Shown here piece by piece: positions 37,893-46,619 of a stretch of 64,000 bases of DNA. Below the pieces are notes generated by a model. The model ran no database searches and was not told the origin of the DNA. It worked only from the letters and a program-made list of their open reading frames with translations. Made by a program: the position numbers and the translations under genes. The DNA comes from Dulcicalothrix desertica PCC 7102. GTDB taxonomy: Bacteria > Cyanobacteriota > Cyanobacteriia > Cyanobacteriales > Nostocaceae. Position 1 is the first letter of the stretch, and every line of letters begins with the position of its first letter. The stretch spans positions 124,001-188,000 of the forward strand of contig NZ_RSCL01000016.1 of the NCBI RefSeq assembly GCF_003991905.1. The letters run 5' to 3'.

Positions 37893-38747
37893 CTACCACA
37901 AGTTTAATTGATTAGGTTGCTTATCAAGCTCATTCCAAGGTAAAGCTGGAACTGCCACCCCACTTTCTTCCAATACCTTTTGAAAATAGCGCGCGTTACT
38001 AGGAGAGTGTTCTTCAACAGGGCAGTGAACAAAGAAGTAAATTTGTTTTCCTTGCTGTAACCAATTTTTTACTTGCGCTACCCACTCTTCCATAAATTGC
38101 TGGTTCATTTCTAACTTCGGGTGTGAAATAAACCGAACTAAACTAAACGGCGCCGTTACGCTAAACTCTACAGGTAATTGAGGTTTTCGTCGTTCTGACT
38201 CCAACTGTGGGTCATCATCTCCAGTATAAATTGGGCGAGTATCTAATAATACTCTCCCAACTCCAAATCTTTCTAAAAGTGCATTTAATTCGATTTGATA
38301 AACTTCTCTAAACCAGTCACGATGACGAACCTCTACAGCTAAGGGTAATTTTGTTTCTTGCCAAGCTTCTAAAAAAACTTCTAAATCATTAATTGACTTT
38401 GGTGCATAGCTTGGTGGTAGCTGTGCGAACATCGGCCCTAAACGGGCGCCTAGTTGTTGCATTCGTCCTGCAAACTCTAAAGCTTGATTAATATAAGGTT
38501 TTAATAACCCGTTATGAGTAACATCGCGCGGTAACTTTGGGCAAAATTTAAAACTAGGTGATGTTTGTGTTGCCCAACGAGAAACAGTCTCCTGACTTGG
38601 TACTGCGTAAAAAGTTGTGTTACCTTCTACTGTAGTAAAACGTTGGCTGTATAAATTAAGGAAATCGGCATTACGAGTACCTTCAGGATATAGTTCTCCT
38701 ATCCAACCTTTATATGCCCAAACAGCACACCCTAGAAAAAAACTCAC
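37893..38747 (-). CDS. DUF72 family protein
   Basis: 284 aa. The pattern GCAVWAYKGWIGELYPEGTR at the N-terminus, FTTVEGNTTFYAVPSQETV, and FAQLPPSYAPK fits DUF72, a TIM-barrel-like family of unknown function, common in bacteria. YFFVHCPVEEHSPSNARYF near the C-terminus is also typical. It ends in the hairpin shared with glpK. Confidence 0.9.
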   Translation of the reverse strand: MSFFLGCAVWAYKGWIGELYPEGTRNADFLNLYSQRFTTVEGNTTFYAVPSQETVSRWATQTSPSFKFCPKLPRDVTHNGLLKPYINQALEFAGRMQQLGARLGPMFAQLPPSYAPKSINDLEVFLEAWQETKLPLAVEVRHRDWFREVYQIELNALLERFGVGRVLLDTRPIYTGDDDPQLESERRKPQLPVEFSVTAPFSLVRFISHPKLEMNQQFMEEWVAQVKNWLQQGKQIYFFVHCPVEEHSPSNARYFQKVLEESGVAVPALPWNELDKQPNQLNLW

Positions 38748-38815
38748 GGCTTGCTTTGTGTGAATAAATTACTAATATAATAACAAGTAAGGTGGGCACT
38801 GCCCACCATACTACA

Positions 38816-39349
38816 TTAGAAGCAATAACCAACACCAGTTTGTAAGCTTACTGCATCAGCAGAGCTATTCTTGTACGCATCAATACCCCACTTGGCATCA
38901 CCGTAAACAACGATGTTTTTAGCAACTTCAGATTCGGCGCCAAGAGTCACGACAGGAGCGTTTTTGTTTCCTAATTGGCTGGCATAACCTTCGTTGGTTT
39001 GGAACGAGTAACCACCACCGAGATAGACGTTAGTATTTTTAGCAACTGGTGCATCAAGAGTTACCATTGGGATAAGTGCTGTTGAATTACCACCAAATAA
39101 TGCTGCACCACGAACTGAAACTTGTGATTTAGGAATCGCGTAACGTCCTTGTACGTTACCACCAAATGTTGCTGCATCTTCTTGTTGACCACCATTGGTA
39201 ACACCAGCAGAAACACCGGCGCCTATATAACTACCGTTCATTCCTTGTTGTTGAAGTTGTTGAACTGGTTGAGCCGAAGCAATTCCTGCTGAAACCAAAA
39301 TAGACGAAAGTGCAAGTGCGGCAGTAGCTGTTAGTTTTGCGAGTCTCAT
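38816..39349 (-). CDS. Outer-membrane beta-barrel-like secreted protein
   Basis: 177 aa from the ATG at 39349 (a longer frame would add nine residues before a normal signal peptide). Signal peptide with AxA site at ~residue 24. The mature part has alternating amphipathic strands with Gly and aromatic residues and ends in Phe (GVGYCF), like outer-membrane beta-barrel proteins. Similar to small cyanobacterial porin-like proteins of unknown role. A transcriptional hairpin AAGGTGGGCACTGCCCACC lies just after its end. Confidence 0.7.
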   Translation of the reverse strand: MRLAKLTATAALALSSILVSAGIASAQPVQQLQQQGMNGSYIGAGVSAGVTNGGQQEDAATFGGNVQGRYAIPKSQVSVRGAALFGGNSTALIPMVTLDAPVAKNTNVYLGGGYSFQTNEGYASQLGNKNAPVVTLGAESEVAKNIVVYGDAKWGIDAYKNSSADAVSLQTGVGYCF

Positions 39350-39533
39350 ATAAAGTATCCTCACCCTTGAATTCACTTAATGCTTTATATATATAGAATC
39401 TCTTTTTTTACAAAACTCAACCTCGCACAAAACGGTCATTCAAGCAGGTGAAAATATGTTCACCCAGTTAGGTGAAGGCGATTTATATTTTGTTAGTTAA
39501 AATAGATTAAAAGATATTTTAAATATTATTAAA

Positions 39534-39563
39534 TGTAGAGACGCGATTAATCGCGTCTCTACA
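39534..39563. repeat. Dispersed inverted repeat (GACGCGATTAATCGCGTC type)
   Basis: Perfect palindrome TGTAGAGACGCGATT/AATCGCGTCTCTACA between the end of the pilin-like gene and the porin-like gene's promoter region. Same family as 9191-9240, 20210-20237 and 63555-63580. Confidence 0.85.
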
Positions 39564-39574
39564 ACCCACAGATT

Positions 39575-40450
39575 TTACTCTATAGAAGTTGAATCAGCAG
39601 GGCAAGTTATTTTATTTGTAGTTAAAGATAATATTGGCATTGCTGACTGTTTGTTTGTTGGTTTGGTTCTTTGGCAAATACCACTAATTGTTATAGCTTC
39701 ACCGTTAACATTTGCCACAAAAACGGCGCCAGTATAGCTTGGTAACTCAGGTTTTTTGGGAGTAGCAGTTACAAAAACACGTGCTTGGCTTCCACTTGGT
39801 TGCTGTATTTGGTAAGTATATTCAGCATCATTAGATGGAATGCCCAATTCTAAATCTTTCAAATTGATGCTAAATTTAGATTTTTCTAAAAAATATGCCT
39901 GTTGCGCGCGGTTAATTGTGGTTACATACATTTGAGCTTTTGGCACTTCCTTGGTGGTTGAGCCTGAATCTGATATTAACTCTACACCTTCAGGTAATGT
40001 TGTTGCGTCTGAACTTTTTGTAAAGATTGTGCCGTTTTTAAATTGAGGTGGTCTTGGTGTACCTGGGTTAGTACCTTCTAACTGCATCCGCATTTTTCCA
40101 TCAGCAGTATATTCAAAAATCGTTTGTACAGGTTTATTCGTTCTTGGTAGAAAAACATCAAGATGCATCGGTTTCGGCGCCGAGCTTATCTTATATCTCA
40201 ATTCTGTCGCAGTACGTGGAGTATTCGGAACCAGTGGTGACACAATATAAAGTTTATCGTCAGGGGCAAAAATAAAAGTTAAAGATATGCCACCCTGATT
40301 CATTTCCCATGACCCTAAATACTTTTGGTCGGGATTAGTGACGCCTGGGGTTGGGGTAGTTTGCGCGTATGATGGAATTACAAAATTTGGAGCAATCATG
40401 CTTGTGCTGCATAATGTCAGCAGCAAAGCCACAGAAGATAATTGACGCAT
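39575..40450 (-). CDS. Type IV pilin-like G/H family secreted protein
   Basis: 291 aa. Signal peptide at the N-terminus (VALLLTLCSTSMIAPNFV... ending near SYAQT). The C-terminal half (YVTTINRAQQAYFLEKSKFS) resembles the segment shared by cyanobacterial 'type IV pilin-like G and H' proteins, where it normally follows the pilin N-helix. That helix is not present here, so this is probably a secreted or periplasmic relative rather than a pilin. The central domain (GSWEMNQGGISLTFIFAPD) is beta-rich. Divergent from the ABC permease gene, 68 bp apart. Confidence 0.7.
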   Translation of the reverse strand: MRQLSSVALLLTLCSTSMIAPNFVIPSYAQTTPTPGVTNPDQKYLGSWEMNQGGISLTFIFAPDDKLYIVSPLVPNTPRTATELRYKISSAPKPMHLDVFLPRTNKPVQTIFEYTADGKMRMQLEGTNPGTPRPPQFKNGTIFTKSSDATTLPEGVELISDSGSTTKEVPKAQMYVTTINRAQQAYFLEKSKFSINLKDLELGIPSNDAEYTYQIQQPSGSQARVFVTATPKKPELPSYTGAVFVANVNGEAITISGICQRTKPTNKQSAMPILSLTTNKITCPADSTSIE

Positions 40451-40518
40451 GTACTTTAATACCTAAAACTGTTTGCTTTCCGAAGTATCTAAATACTGAG
40501 TAAAATTTTTTACTTTAT

Positions 40519-41430
40519 ATGAAAACACCTACAAACCGTTCTATCATAACCTCACCCAATACAAAAGCGCATATTTTAGACAACGATGCGGTAGCTGCGT
40601 GGATATTTCTGGCGCCTGCCTTAATATTGCTAGGGTTGTTTATAATTTATCCCATCGTATATTTATTCTTTTTGAGCTTCACCGCAGGCAGTTTTACATC
40701 GCGCGGTACTTACTGGGTAGGTTTAAGAAATTACTTGCGTTTAGCACTCAACCCGGATTTTTGGCAAGTTATAGGAAACACCCTTTATTTCACCATTGCC
40801 ACCGTCATACCAAGCTTAATTATTCCCTTGGGACTTGCAGCACTACTCAACCGCAGCATGGCACTACGCGGAGTTTTACGAACAACTTATTTTTTACCCT
40901 CAATAGTCTCACTAGTTGCCGCAGGTCTAGGATTTCGTTGGCTCTTTCAAACCGATGGCCCAGTTAATGCTTTCTTGAGTAATTTTGGTATTGCACCAAT
41001 ATCTTGGTTAGGAGATACCTTTTGGGCAATGCCAGTGTTAATTCTTTTAAGCATATGGAAACAACTAGGCTTTAACATGGTAGTCTTTCTAGCTGGACTA
41101 CAAACAATTCCACCCAGTCGCTACGAAGCCGCCGAACTTGATGGCGCCAACGCATGGCAACAATTTTGGCACGTCACACTACCAGGTTTGCGACCAACAT
41201 TAATTTTCGTCATCATCACCACAGTTATATTTACCCTGCGAAGTTTTGAACAAGTATATGTAATGACAGGTGGTGGACCCCTCAACTCCACAAACCTACT
41301 CGTTTTTTACATCTACCAAGAAGCATTTGCTCAATTTGACTTCGGTTATGCAGCAGCAGCCGCAACCGTACTACTTGCAATCACCTTAGTACTAGTATAT
41401 TTACAATTAAGAACCTGGACAGAAGACTAA
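40519..41430 (+). CDS. Sugar-type ABC transporter permease (MalF/UgpA family)
   Basis: 303 aa. Six hydrophobic segments and the binding-protein-dependent transport signature EAAELDGANAWQQFWHVTL (EAA loop, ~residues 206-224) that docks to the ATPase. Best fits one of the two permeases of a carbohydrate or glycerol-3-phosphate importer. No partner permease, binding protein or ATPase is adjacent, so partners must be encoded elsewhere. It is preceded by the divergent pilin-like gene. Confidence 0.9.
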   Translation: MKTPTNRSIITSPNTKAHILDNDAVAAWIFLAPALILLGLFIIYPIVYLFFLSFTAGSFTSRGTYWVGLRNYLRLALNPDFWQVIGNTLYFTIATVIPSLIIPLGLAALLNRSMALRGVLRTTYFLPSIVSLVAAGLGFRWLFQTDGPVNAFLSNFGIAPISWLGDTFWAMPVLILLSIWKQLGFNMVVFLAGLQTIPPSRYEAAELDGANAWQQFWHVTLPGLRPTLIFVIITTVIFTLRSFEQVYVMTGGGPLNSTNLLVFYIYQEAFAQFDFGYAAAAATVLLAITLVLVYLQLRTWTED

Positions 41431-41445
41431 AAAATTCTCTCTCTC

Positions 41446-41520
41446 TTGTGGAGCGGGCATCCCTGCCCGCCTCTTGTATTTATATGTGTTGGGACGGGCA
41501 AGGATGCCCATCCCACAAGA
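41446..41520. repeat. Paired GGGCATCCCTGCCCG hairpins
   Basis: Two opposed copies of the GTGGGATGGGCATCCTTGCCCG family face each other (GAGCGGGCATCCCTGCCCG and CGGGCAAGGATGCCC), forming a larger inverted repeat just after the ABC permease gene. Could end transcription. Confidence 0.65.
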
Positions 41521-41566
41521 ATATAAGAGTAATCCCACATTTTTATACCTAACAAAAAATTAATTA

Positions 41567-41638
41567 ATGATTCGACAAGCGAAACAGGAAGATACACAAT
41601 CATTAGGTACTCTGCTCAAAGAACAAAGCTTTAGGTGA
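41567..41638 (+). pseudogene. N-terminal fragment of a GNAT acetyltransferase
   Basis: A 23-codon frame MIRQAKQEDTQSLGTLLKEQ followed by SFR and a stop resembles the usual first helix of GNAT N-acetyltransferases. The rest of the gene is absent; the next sequence is a minus-strand membrane-protein gene, whose last codons overlap it. Likely a gene remnant left by deletion. Confidence 0.35.
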
Positions 41639-41957
41639 GGGCAAATAATAATAAAAAGCATCCTAATAAATAAATTAAAAAAGTAATAATAGCAGCTATA
41701 ATTACACCTTTCATTACAGAAGCCTTATCTTTATTTTTCAACCAAATACAAAGTGGAACAACATATGTAAGTTGCCAAAGTGGAAACAAGTATATTGGGT
41801 ACACTTGAATAATTAAAGATAAATTATAATTATTTCTGGTTATAGTACCAATCAAAAATATTAAAATTAAACTAGCTAAATGAAGCAATAGTAGTAAAAA
41901 AAATCCAGATATTATCTTTTTGATTTCGATTTTTTTGGCATATTTCGTTTTCTTCAT
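41631..41957 (-). CDS. Small integral membrane protein
   Basis: 108 aa with three clear hydrophobic segments: residues ~15-37 (IISGFFLLLLLHLASLILIF), ~48-70 and ~82-106. The N-terminus is Lys-rich (positive-inside). Family not recognised. Very AT-rich compared with its neighbours and without a GGCGCC site. Confidence 0.5.
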   Translation of the reverse strand: MKKTKYAKKIEIKKIISGFFLLLLLHLASLILIFLIGTITRNNYNLSLIIQVYPIYLFPLWQLTYVVPLCIWLKNKDKASVMKGVIIAAIITFLIYLLGCFLLLFALT

Positions 41958-42291
41958 ATAAATACTATCGTAAGTAGAAGATTAATACTGCTGTTTTAAT
42001 ATATTCATCAAAAAATGTATACGTAATCCGCATATTTACGCAAAAACTTTTTAGCTGAATCTTGCTTGCGCCGTTGTCCTGAATTTGATCAGCCTAAAAG
42101 GACTATATTCATTCACATTTTTACTTTATACAGGCGCCTTCTCCTCCTTTAGTATGACCATAAATAGTTGGAGAAATTATCAGCTACAATCCAAACTTTC
42201 TTACGATGTATTTAACCAACCGAAATTCCTATTATGTACACATAGCAGCGGAACAACACCGCAATAAACACAATATAACGGAGACAAAACA
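41958..42291. other. Upstream region of the double-glycine peptide gene
   Basis: 334 bp. A 60-codon frame at 42085-42267 needs a TTG start and has no ribosome-binding site, so I do not call it. The region includes one GGCGCC site at 42133. It probably holds the promoter and leader for the peptide gene at 42292. Confidence 0.35.
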
Positions 42292-42540
42292 ATGACTAAC
42301 GAAATTAACACCAATGCAATTGAACTATCTATCGATGAGCTTGATACCGTTGCAGGTGGCTTGGCTATTAGCTTGGGTGATATCGGCGGATTTACATCAG
42401 ATGCAGGTAACAGCTTCTCACAAAAGAACTTGGCTGTAGGTCAACAAACCTTCGCTGGACCTGGTGGTAGCTACACTGCTTCTGTAACAAATCTTCAAGA
42501 AATATTTAGCAAAGCTGGTCAATCCATCGCTGCTAAATAA
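42292..42540 (+). CDS. Double-glycine leader peptide (bacteriocin/RiPP-like precursor)
   Basis: 82 aa with GGAG 8 nt upstream of the ATG. The N-terminal ~23 residues end in ELSIDELDTVAGG, a classic double-glycine leader (LSxxEL...GG) recognised by C39-peptidase ABC exporters. The mature part would be ~59 residues, Gly/Ser/Thr-rich, without Cys, hence no lanthionine or disulphide. Nif11 features are absent. No exporter, modification enzyme or immunity gene is adjacent. A 10-bp inverted repeat follows the gene. It could be a secreted signalling or bacteriocin-like peptide; function is inferred. Confidence 0.75.
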   Translation: MTNEINTNAIELSIDELDTVAGGLAISLGDIGGFTSDAGNSFSQKNLAVGQQTFAGPGGSYTASVTNLQEIFSKAGQSIAAK

Positions 42541-42546
42541 AAGCGA

Positions 42547-42631
42547 ATTTAAGGTGTCATCTAATATCTACTATCATAGATGTACATAAGACTTATCGCT
42601 TGCTATTACATAAATATCAGGCACCTTAAAT
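42547..42631 (+). terminator. Inverted repeat after the double-glycine peptide gene
   Basis: ATTTAAGGTG (42547-42556) and CACCTTAAAT (42622-42631) are perfect reverse complements enclosing 65 bp, which itself contains a smaller ATCTA/TAGAT hairpin. It starts 7 nt after the stop codon. It lacks a U-tract, so it may stabilise the mRNA rather than terminate. The remaining gap to 42865 has no gene. Confidence 0.45.
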
Positions 42632-42865
42632 CTATCGAGAACTGTATCTTCTCTATTTACTAAGTGTGCGTGTTCTGCAATTCAATACTAAAGTTTGGTG
42701 CCTGTTATGTAGCTTATGGTGAGGACTATATTTAACAGGCGCCACTTCGTATTACTTAATTAGTTATTTGCTTAGGAATAAGCATTGTTGCAGCATTTTA
42801 AGCAACCAATTTACGTCCATCTTGTAGATTTTAATGAAAATTTAGCACGCTATGTACGAAAGAAC

Positions 42866-44635
42866 CTAACTATCAAGGAAGTTCACAGGAATTTGAATCA
42901 TGAACTTTGCACCTCTTCCCAAACCAGAATCAACATTTAAAGTTCCGCGATGGGTTTCTACTATAATTTGATAGCTAATTGACAGACCCAAGCCTGTTCC
43001 TTTTCCTATAGGTTTGGTGGTAAAAAATGGATTGAATAACTTTGATTTTACCTCCTCACTAATTCCCAATCCATTATCTGCAATAGTTATTGCTATCCAT
43101 TTTTCATCAACAACTTTGGTAAAGATATAAATAGTAGGATGATTTGAATTTTTATCAGTATAGTTTACGTCTTTAGTCACATCAAAGCTTTCTTCCAGAG
43201 CTTCGATTGCATTGGCGATAAGATTCATAAATACTTGATTTAATTGACCAACATAACAATCAACTAAAGGTAATTTGCCGTACTCTTTAATAACTTGTAT
43301 TTCGGGATGTTTATTAGTGGCTTGTAAGCGGTGTTCTAAAATCATTAAAGTACTTTCAATACCTTCGTGAATATCTACTTTTTTTATTTTAGCTTCATCA
43401 AGGCGAGAAAAATTTCGCAGTGACTGGACAATATCACGAATTCTTTCTGTCCCCAGCATCATAGAATTGAGAATTTTGGGGAAGTCTTGAGTAAGGTAGT
43501 CTAATTCAATTATTTTAATTAATTTTTGAATTTCTTGTGAGGGATTTGGATAATATTTTTGGTAAACTTGGATTAATTCAATTAAATATTGAGTATATTC
43601 CTTAGCGTATGTAATATTACCGTGAATAAAATTTACTGGATTGTTAATTTCGTGGGCAACTCCAGCCACTAGTTGACCCAAACTCGACATTTTTTCTGTA
43701 TGAATTAGCTGAATTTGAGTTTGCTGAAGCTTATTCAGAGTTTCTTGCAGATCGGTAATGGCTTGTTCCAGATAATCTGACTGAGTTATGGTAGATTGCT
43801 CGGAAACATCTAGTAACTGGGATAATGTGGCAATTTTTGAGTTAAGACGCTGAATAATCTCATCTTTGTTGTTTGTCTTTGTGATTTTGTCACTGATAGT
43901 TGGCTGATTGTGGGATATGAAAATTTTGCCATCATCGAAAGGAAGAAGTGCCATTTTCACATTTAATGCCAGCGGACGCAGTAAATCCGCCGTTATTCGA
44001 GGAATCGTCACTCTCAAAAACATTAGAATGACAAACATATTTCCTGAAGGCAATAGCCCTCCAAAACCTACTACAGACTTGATCCCAAATTTAATAACAA
44101 AACTTTGGCCAGGAATGTAAGGATTATTCAAGGCATCCTGAATATAAAAAACATTGTACATTCGCTGTTCTAAATTAGTTAATAAATTAGCGTCCCTGTG
44201 CAATATTATGCCTGGGCTTATTCCTAATTGCTGGATGAGCTGAGAAATCATTGGGATGCGAGTAATCGCTTCTTCATTGGCTAAAGGAATAGCTTGGTGT
44301 CCTAGCGATTGATGCCGCAAGTTCCATTCTGGCAATTCCCCAGCGGTGCTAAGTAATGTCAGGCATTTAAGATTGGAACTTGGCAGATTATGATTTAGTA
44401 TTTTGCTGGCATATTCCTGTAATTGCCCTGGTAACTCTGCATAAGGATGGGTTTTAAATAAACGGATAAGTACACAAGATTTCTCGCCAGTATTTTGAGA
44501 AACTAGATTTTGATATAAATAATTAATAATTTTATTACTAACTTCTTCCATACTCTGAGTTTGAATGCCTAAATTGCGTATTGCCAAACCACACTCAGAC
44601 ATATTTCTTAAAGTAAAATTTTGCAAGTCATACAT
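42866..44635 (-). CDS. Sensor histidine kinase with N-terminal sensory domain
   Basis: 589 aa. The N-terminal ~235 residues resemble an unclassified GAF-like domain without membrane helices. A coiled coil spans ~255-315. Dimerisation/H-box [20 protein letters not shown] has the phospho-acceptor His at 328. ATPase motifs are N-box ([12 protein letters not shown]), G1 (ADNGLGI), F and G2 ([14 protein letters not shown]). A cytoplasmic sensor. No response regulator is adjacent. No GGCGCC site is present over its whole 1.8 kb, unlike most native genes here. Confidence 0.92.
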   Translation of the reverse strand: MYDLQNFTLRNMSECGLAIRNLGIQTQSMEEVSNKIINYLYQNLVSQNTGEKSCVLIRLFKTHPYAELPGQLQEYASKILNHNLPSSNLKCLTLLSTAGELPEWNLRHQSLGHQAIPLANEEAITRIPMISQLIQQLGISPGIILHRDANLLTNLEQRMYNVFYIQDALNNPYIPGQSFVIKFGIKSVVGFGGLLPSGNMFVILMFLRVTIPRITADLLRPLALNVKMALLPFDDGKIFISHNQPTISDKITKTNNKDEIIQRLNSKIATLSQLLDVSEQSTITQSDYLEQAITDLQETLNKLQQTQIQLIHTEKMSSLGQLVAGVAHEINNPVNFIHGNITYAKEYTQYLIELIQVYQKYYPNPSQEIQKLIKIIELDYLTQDFPKILNSMMLGTERIRDIVQSLRNFSRLDEAKIKKVDIHEGIESTLMILEHRLQATNKHPEIQVIKEYGKLPLVDCYVGQLNQVFMNLIANAIEALEESFDVTKDVNYTDKNSNHPTIYIFTKVVDEKWIAITIADNGLGISEEVKSKLFNPFFTTKPIGKGTGLGLSISYQIIVETHRGTLNVDSGLGRGAKFMIQIPVNFLDS

Positions 44636-44735
44636 TATTAGTTACTCCGAATAGTAGTTGCAACTTCATCAATGCTTTATTCGCCAATGCCAATTTGGGG
44701 CATTTGAGGGTATAATTTAGTATTTTTGAGCATTT

Positions 44736-44935
44736 ATGAGCGTTAAGTTACATTTGCCTACTTATTGTGCCCATTTTTCTCCTGTTTCTATCATCAGGCG
44801 AACTGAGTTGGAAATAGCACAGCATATTCGATACACTTTAGTTACAAAAAAATTACCCAGCGTGCGTTTCGTCCACCTAGCCACACATGGGATATTCGAT
44901 GATGTTCAAGGTATTAATAGCTCTATACAGCAGTT
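44736..44935 (+). pseudogene. Decayed CHAT-domain fragment
   Basis: The frame RTELEIAQHIRYTLVTKKL followed by PSVRFVHLATHGIFDD resembles the CHAT (caspase-like) protease core, in which VHLATHG carries the catalytic His. The remaining family sequence, including the Cys region, is missing; the frame then runs antisense into rsmG. Most likely a remnant of a larger CHAT gene. Confidence 0.45.
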
Positions 44936-44950
44936 AACCTGGCTGCTCGT

Positions 44951-45688
44951 TCAAAGTGGTCGCTGTGTTGGCACACCTACCGCACGCGGATATTTTGCGG
45001 GTGTTTGTGAGACTTTTCGTAAATAAATACAGTGGCGAATGCTATTTGTTAATGGCGTTGTAAATTCTTCTATGTTGTCAATTACACCACCAAGTTCTTC
45101 AACTGCATTTTCTAAAGCAAGGTTTTCAGAAGGCGCCCAGGTTCCACGATAAATAACAGCCAAGCCATTTTGTTTAAGCAAAGGCAAAGCATACTCAGCG
45201 CAAACTGTCGCAGTAGCAACTGCCCGAATTAAAGCAACATTATACTTTTCACGATAAGTTCGTAGTTGACCTATTTCTTCTGCTCTACCGACAATTGTTT
45301 TAACGTTACCCAGGTTTAATTCTGCTGAGGTTTTTTCAAGAAAAGTAATCTTTTTTTGCGTTGAGTCAAGTAAATCAACTGTACAATTGGCTACTGTCAT
45401 TGCAGTAGGAATACCAGGAAATCCGGCGCCTGTACCTATATCAATTACAGCTAACTTCTTATTTGCTCCTAAAAACTGTTTAATTCCCCGTAAAGAATCC
45501 CATAAATGTTTTTCCCAAAATTCTTGTGGGTCAGTAATACGGGTAAGGTTAAGTTGTTTATTACCGATAACAATTAATTCATACAACTGCTGAAACAGTG
45601 ATTGTTGTTGAGCGTCAGGTTGCCAACCAAGGGTCTGCTGCCAAATATCAGTCATTTCTGGCAATTTAGGCAAAGTTAAGTCATCCAC
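44951..45688 (-). CDS. rsmG: 16S rRNA (guanine527-N7)-methyltransferase
   Basis: 245 aa. SAM-binding Rossmann motif VIDIGTGAGFPGIPTAM at ~residues 74-90 and LLDSTQKKITFLEKTSAELN after it. The family's WEKHLWDSL and LIRAVA segments are present. It methylates G527 in the 530 loop of 16S rRNA; loss gives low-level streptomycin resistance in other bacteria. The C-terminal ~25 residues overlap the antisense CHAT remnant. Confidence 0.95.
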   Translation of the reverse strand: MDDLTLPKLPEMTDIWQQTLGWQPDAQQQSLFQQLYELIVIGNKQLNLTRITDPQEFWEKHLWDSLRGIKQFLGANKKLAVIDIGTGAGFPGIPTAMTVANCTVDLLDSTQKKITFLEKTSAELNLGNVKTIVGRAEEIGQLRTYREKYNVALIRAVATATVCAEYALPLLKQNGLAVIYRGTWAPSENLALENAVEELGGVIDNIEEFTTPLTNSIRHCIYLRKVSQTPAKYPRAVGVPTQRPL

Positions 45689-45971
45689 AAGCTAAAAATA
45701 AACGAGAAGTAACGCACTTACGTACATATAAATATAAAGTAGGGTGCGGCTAGCCAATCTTACCATCTAAGGTAGTGAGTAATACTTTATTAAATGTGAT
45801 GGTGCCTGGATAAATAATCGTAGGACAGGTACATCTTACTCAACTTGCTTCAATTTAGCTCGCAAAATAGCTTCTACCTCACTTTCTGGATTTGCAAGCT
45901 CCTGAAAATGCTCCAGTGTATCGAAAGTTAGTACTTACGCTAACAATAAAACTTGTGTGTTTAGACCTTTG
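45689..45971. other. Gap with a remnant coding fragment
   Basis: 283 bp. On the minus strand, 45836-45934 is open for 32 codons ending LRAKLKQVE-stop (segment TLEHFQELANPESEVEAILR). It has no start codon and is cut by a stop just upstream, so it looks like the C-terminal tail of a lost gene. Nothing else recognised. Confidence 0.3.
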
Positions 45972-46283
45972 TTAGCTAACTGCATCGACATCTGTAGATA
46001 ATTCGGCAATGACTTGTCTTAAAGAAATATTTTTACTATGGTCTGATTTTTGGTTTTCAGGCTGTGTTGCAATTTCATTATCAACTTCTTCGAGTGATAA
46101 AACGGGCAAGTCGAATGCTTCTCTAAACCATTGAACTAACTGCATTAGTTCTTGAAAAGAGGCGCCGACTATAACTACTGGAGCTTTACTATAGTTTACA
46201 ATTTTGTTGTCTCTATTATAGAATACTTCGCGAATGGAGTAACGTCCCTGATTATCACGGAAAACCCTATATGTCCAAATCAT
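45972..46283 (-). CDS. Small conserved hypothetical protein (103 aa)
   Basis: Begins MIWTYRVFRDNQGRYSIREV, with a compact predicted alpha/beta part (WTYRVF...YSIREVFYNRDNKIVNY) and an acidic, polar tail. I have no named family. There is an internal GGCGCC. A stretch LMQLVQWFREAFDLPVL is probably an amphipathic helix. Its neighbours give no functional hint. Confidence 0.55.
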   Translation of the reverse strand: MIWTYRVFRDNQGRYSIREVFYNRDNKIVNYSKAPVVIVGASFQELMQLVQWFREAFDLPVLSLEEVDNEIATQPENQKSDHSKNISLRQVIAELSTDVDAVS

Positions 46284-46619
46284 GATTACTGCCTCTATTG
46301 ACTACAAAAGCTCATAATCTATACCAGAAGATATTGATGCATTATTACAAATAAATTATATAATAAGCTGTTGAATATATAATCGAATATTCTAAACGTT
46401 TCTTCAAGTGTCATGTTGAACGCAGCGAAACATCTTAATATACAATGAGATTTTAGATTCTTCACTACGTTCAGAATGACAATTATTATTCTTACTTTTA
46501 CTAGAAGACTTTAGATTCTTTGCTACGCTACTAATGACAATTTTACACTTTTAAGAATGTATATAGTTATAAATAAAACTCTTGTGGGATGGGCATCCTT
46601 GCCCGTCCCTCCATAAAAT
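46284..46619. repeat. Gap with diverged TGTCATGCTGAACG repeat and GGGCATCCTTGCCCG hairpin
   Basis: 336 bp. TGTCATGTTGAACGCAGCGAA (46410-46430) and the inverse CTACGTTCAGAATGACA nearby belong to the same family as the five-copy 30-bp repeat at 63281-63430. At 46580-46612 a CTTGTGGGATGGGCATCCTTGCCCG hairpin precedes the end of the DUF3370 gene. No gene. Confidence 0.6.

Noticed and set aside
42085-42267. 60-aa ORF upstream of the double-glycine peptide
   Set aside because: Needs a TTG start, has no ribosome-binding site and no recognisable features.
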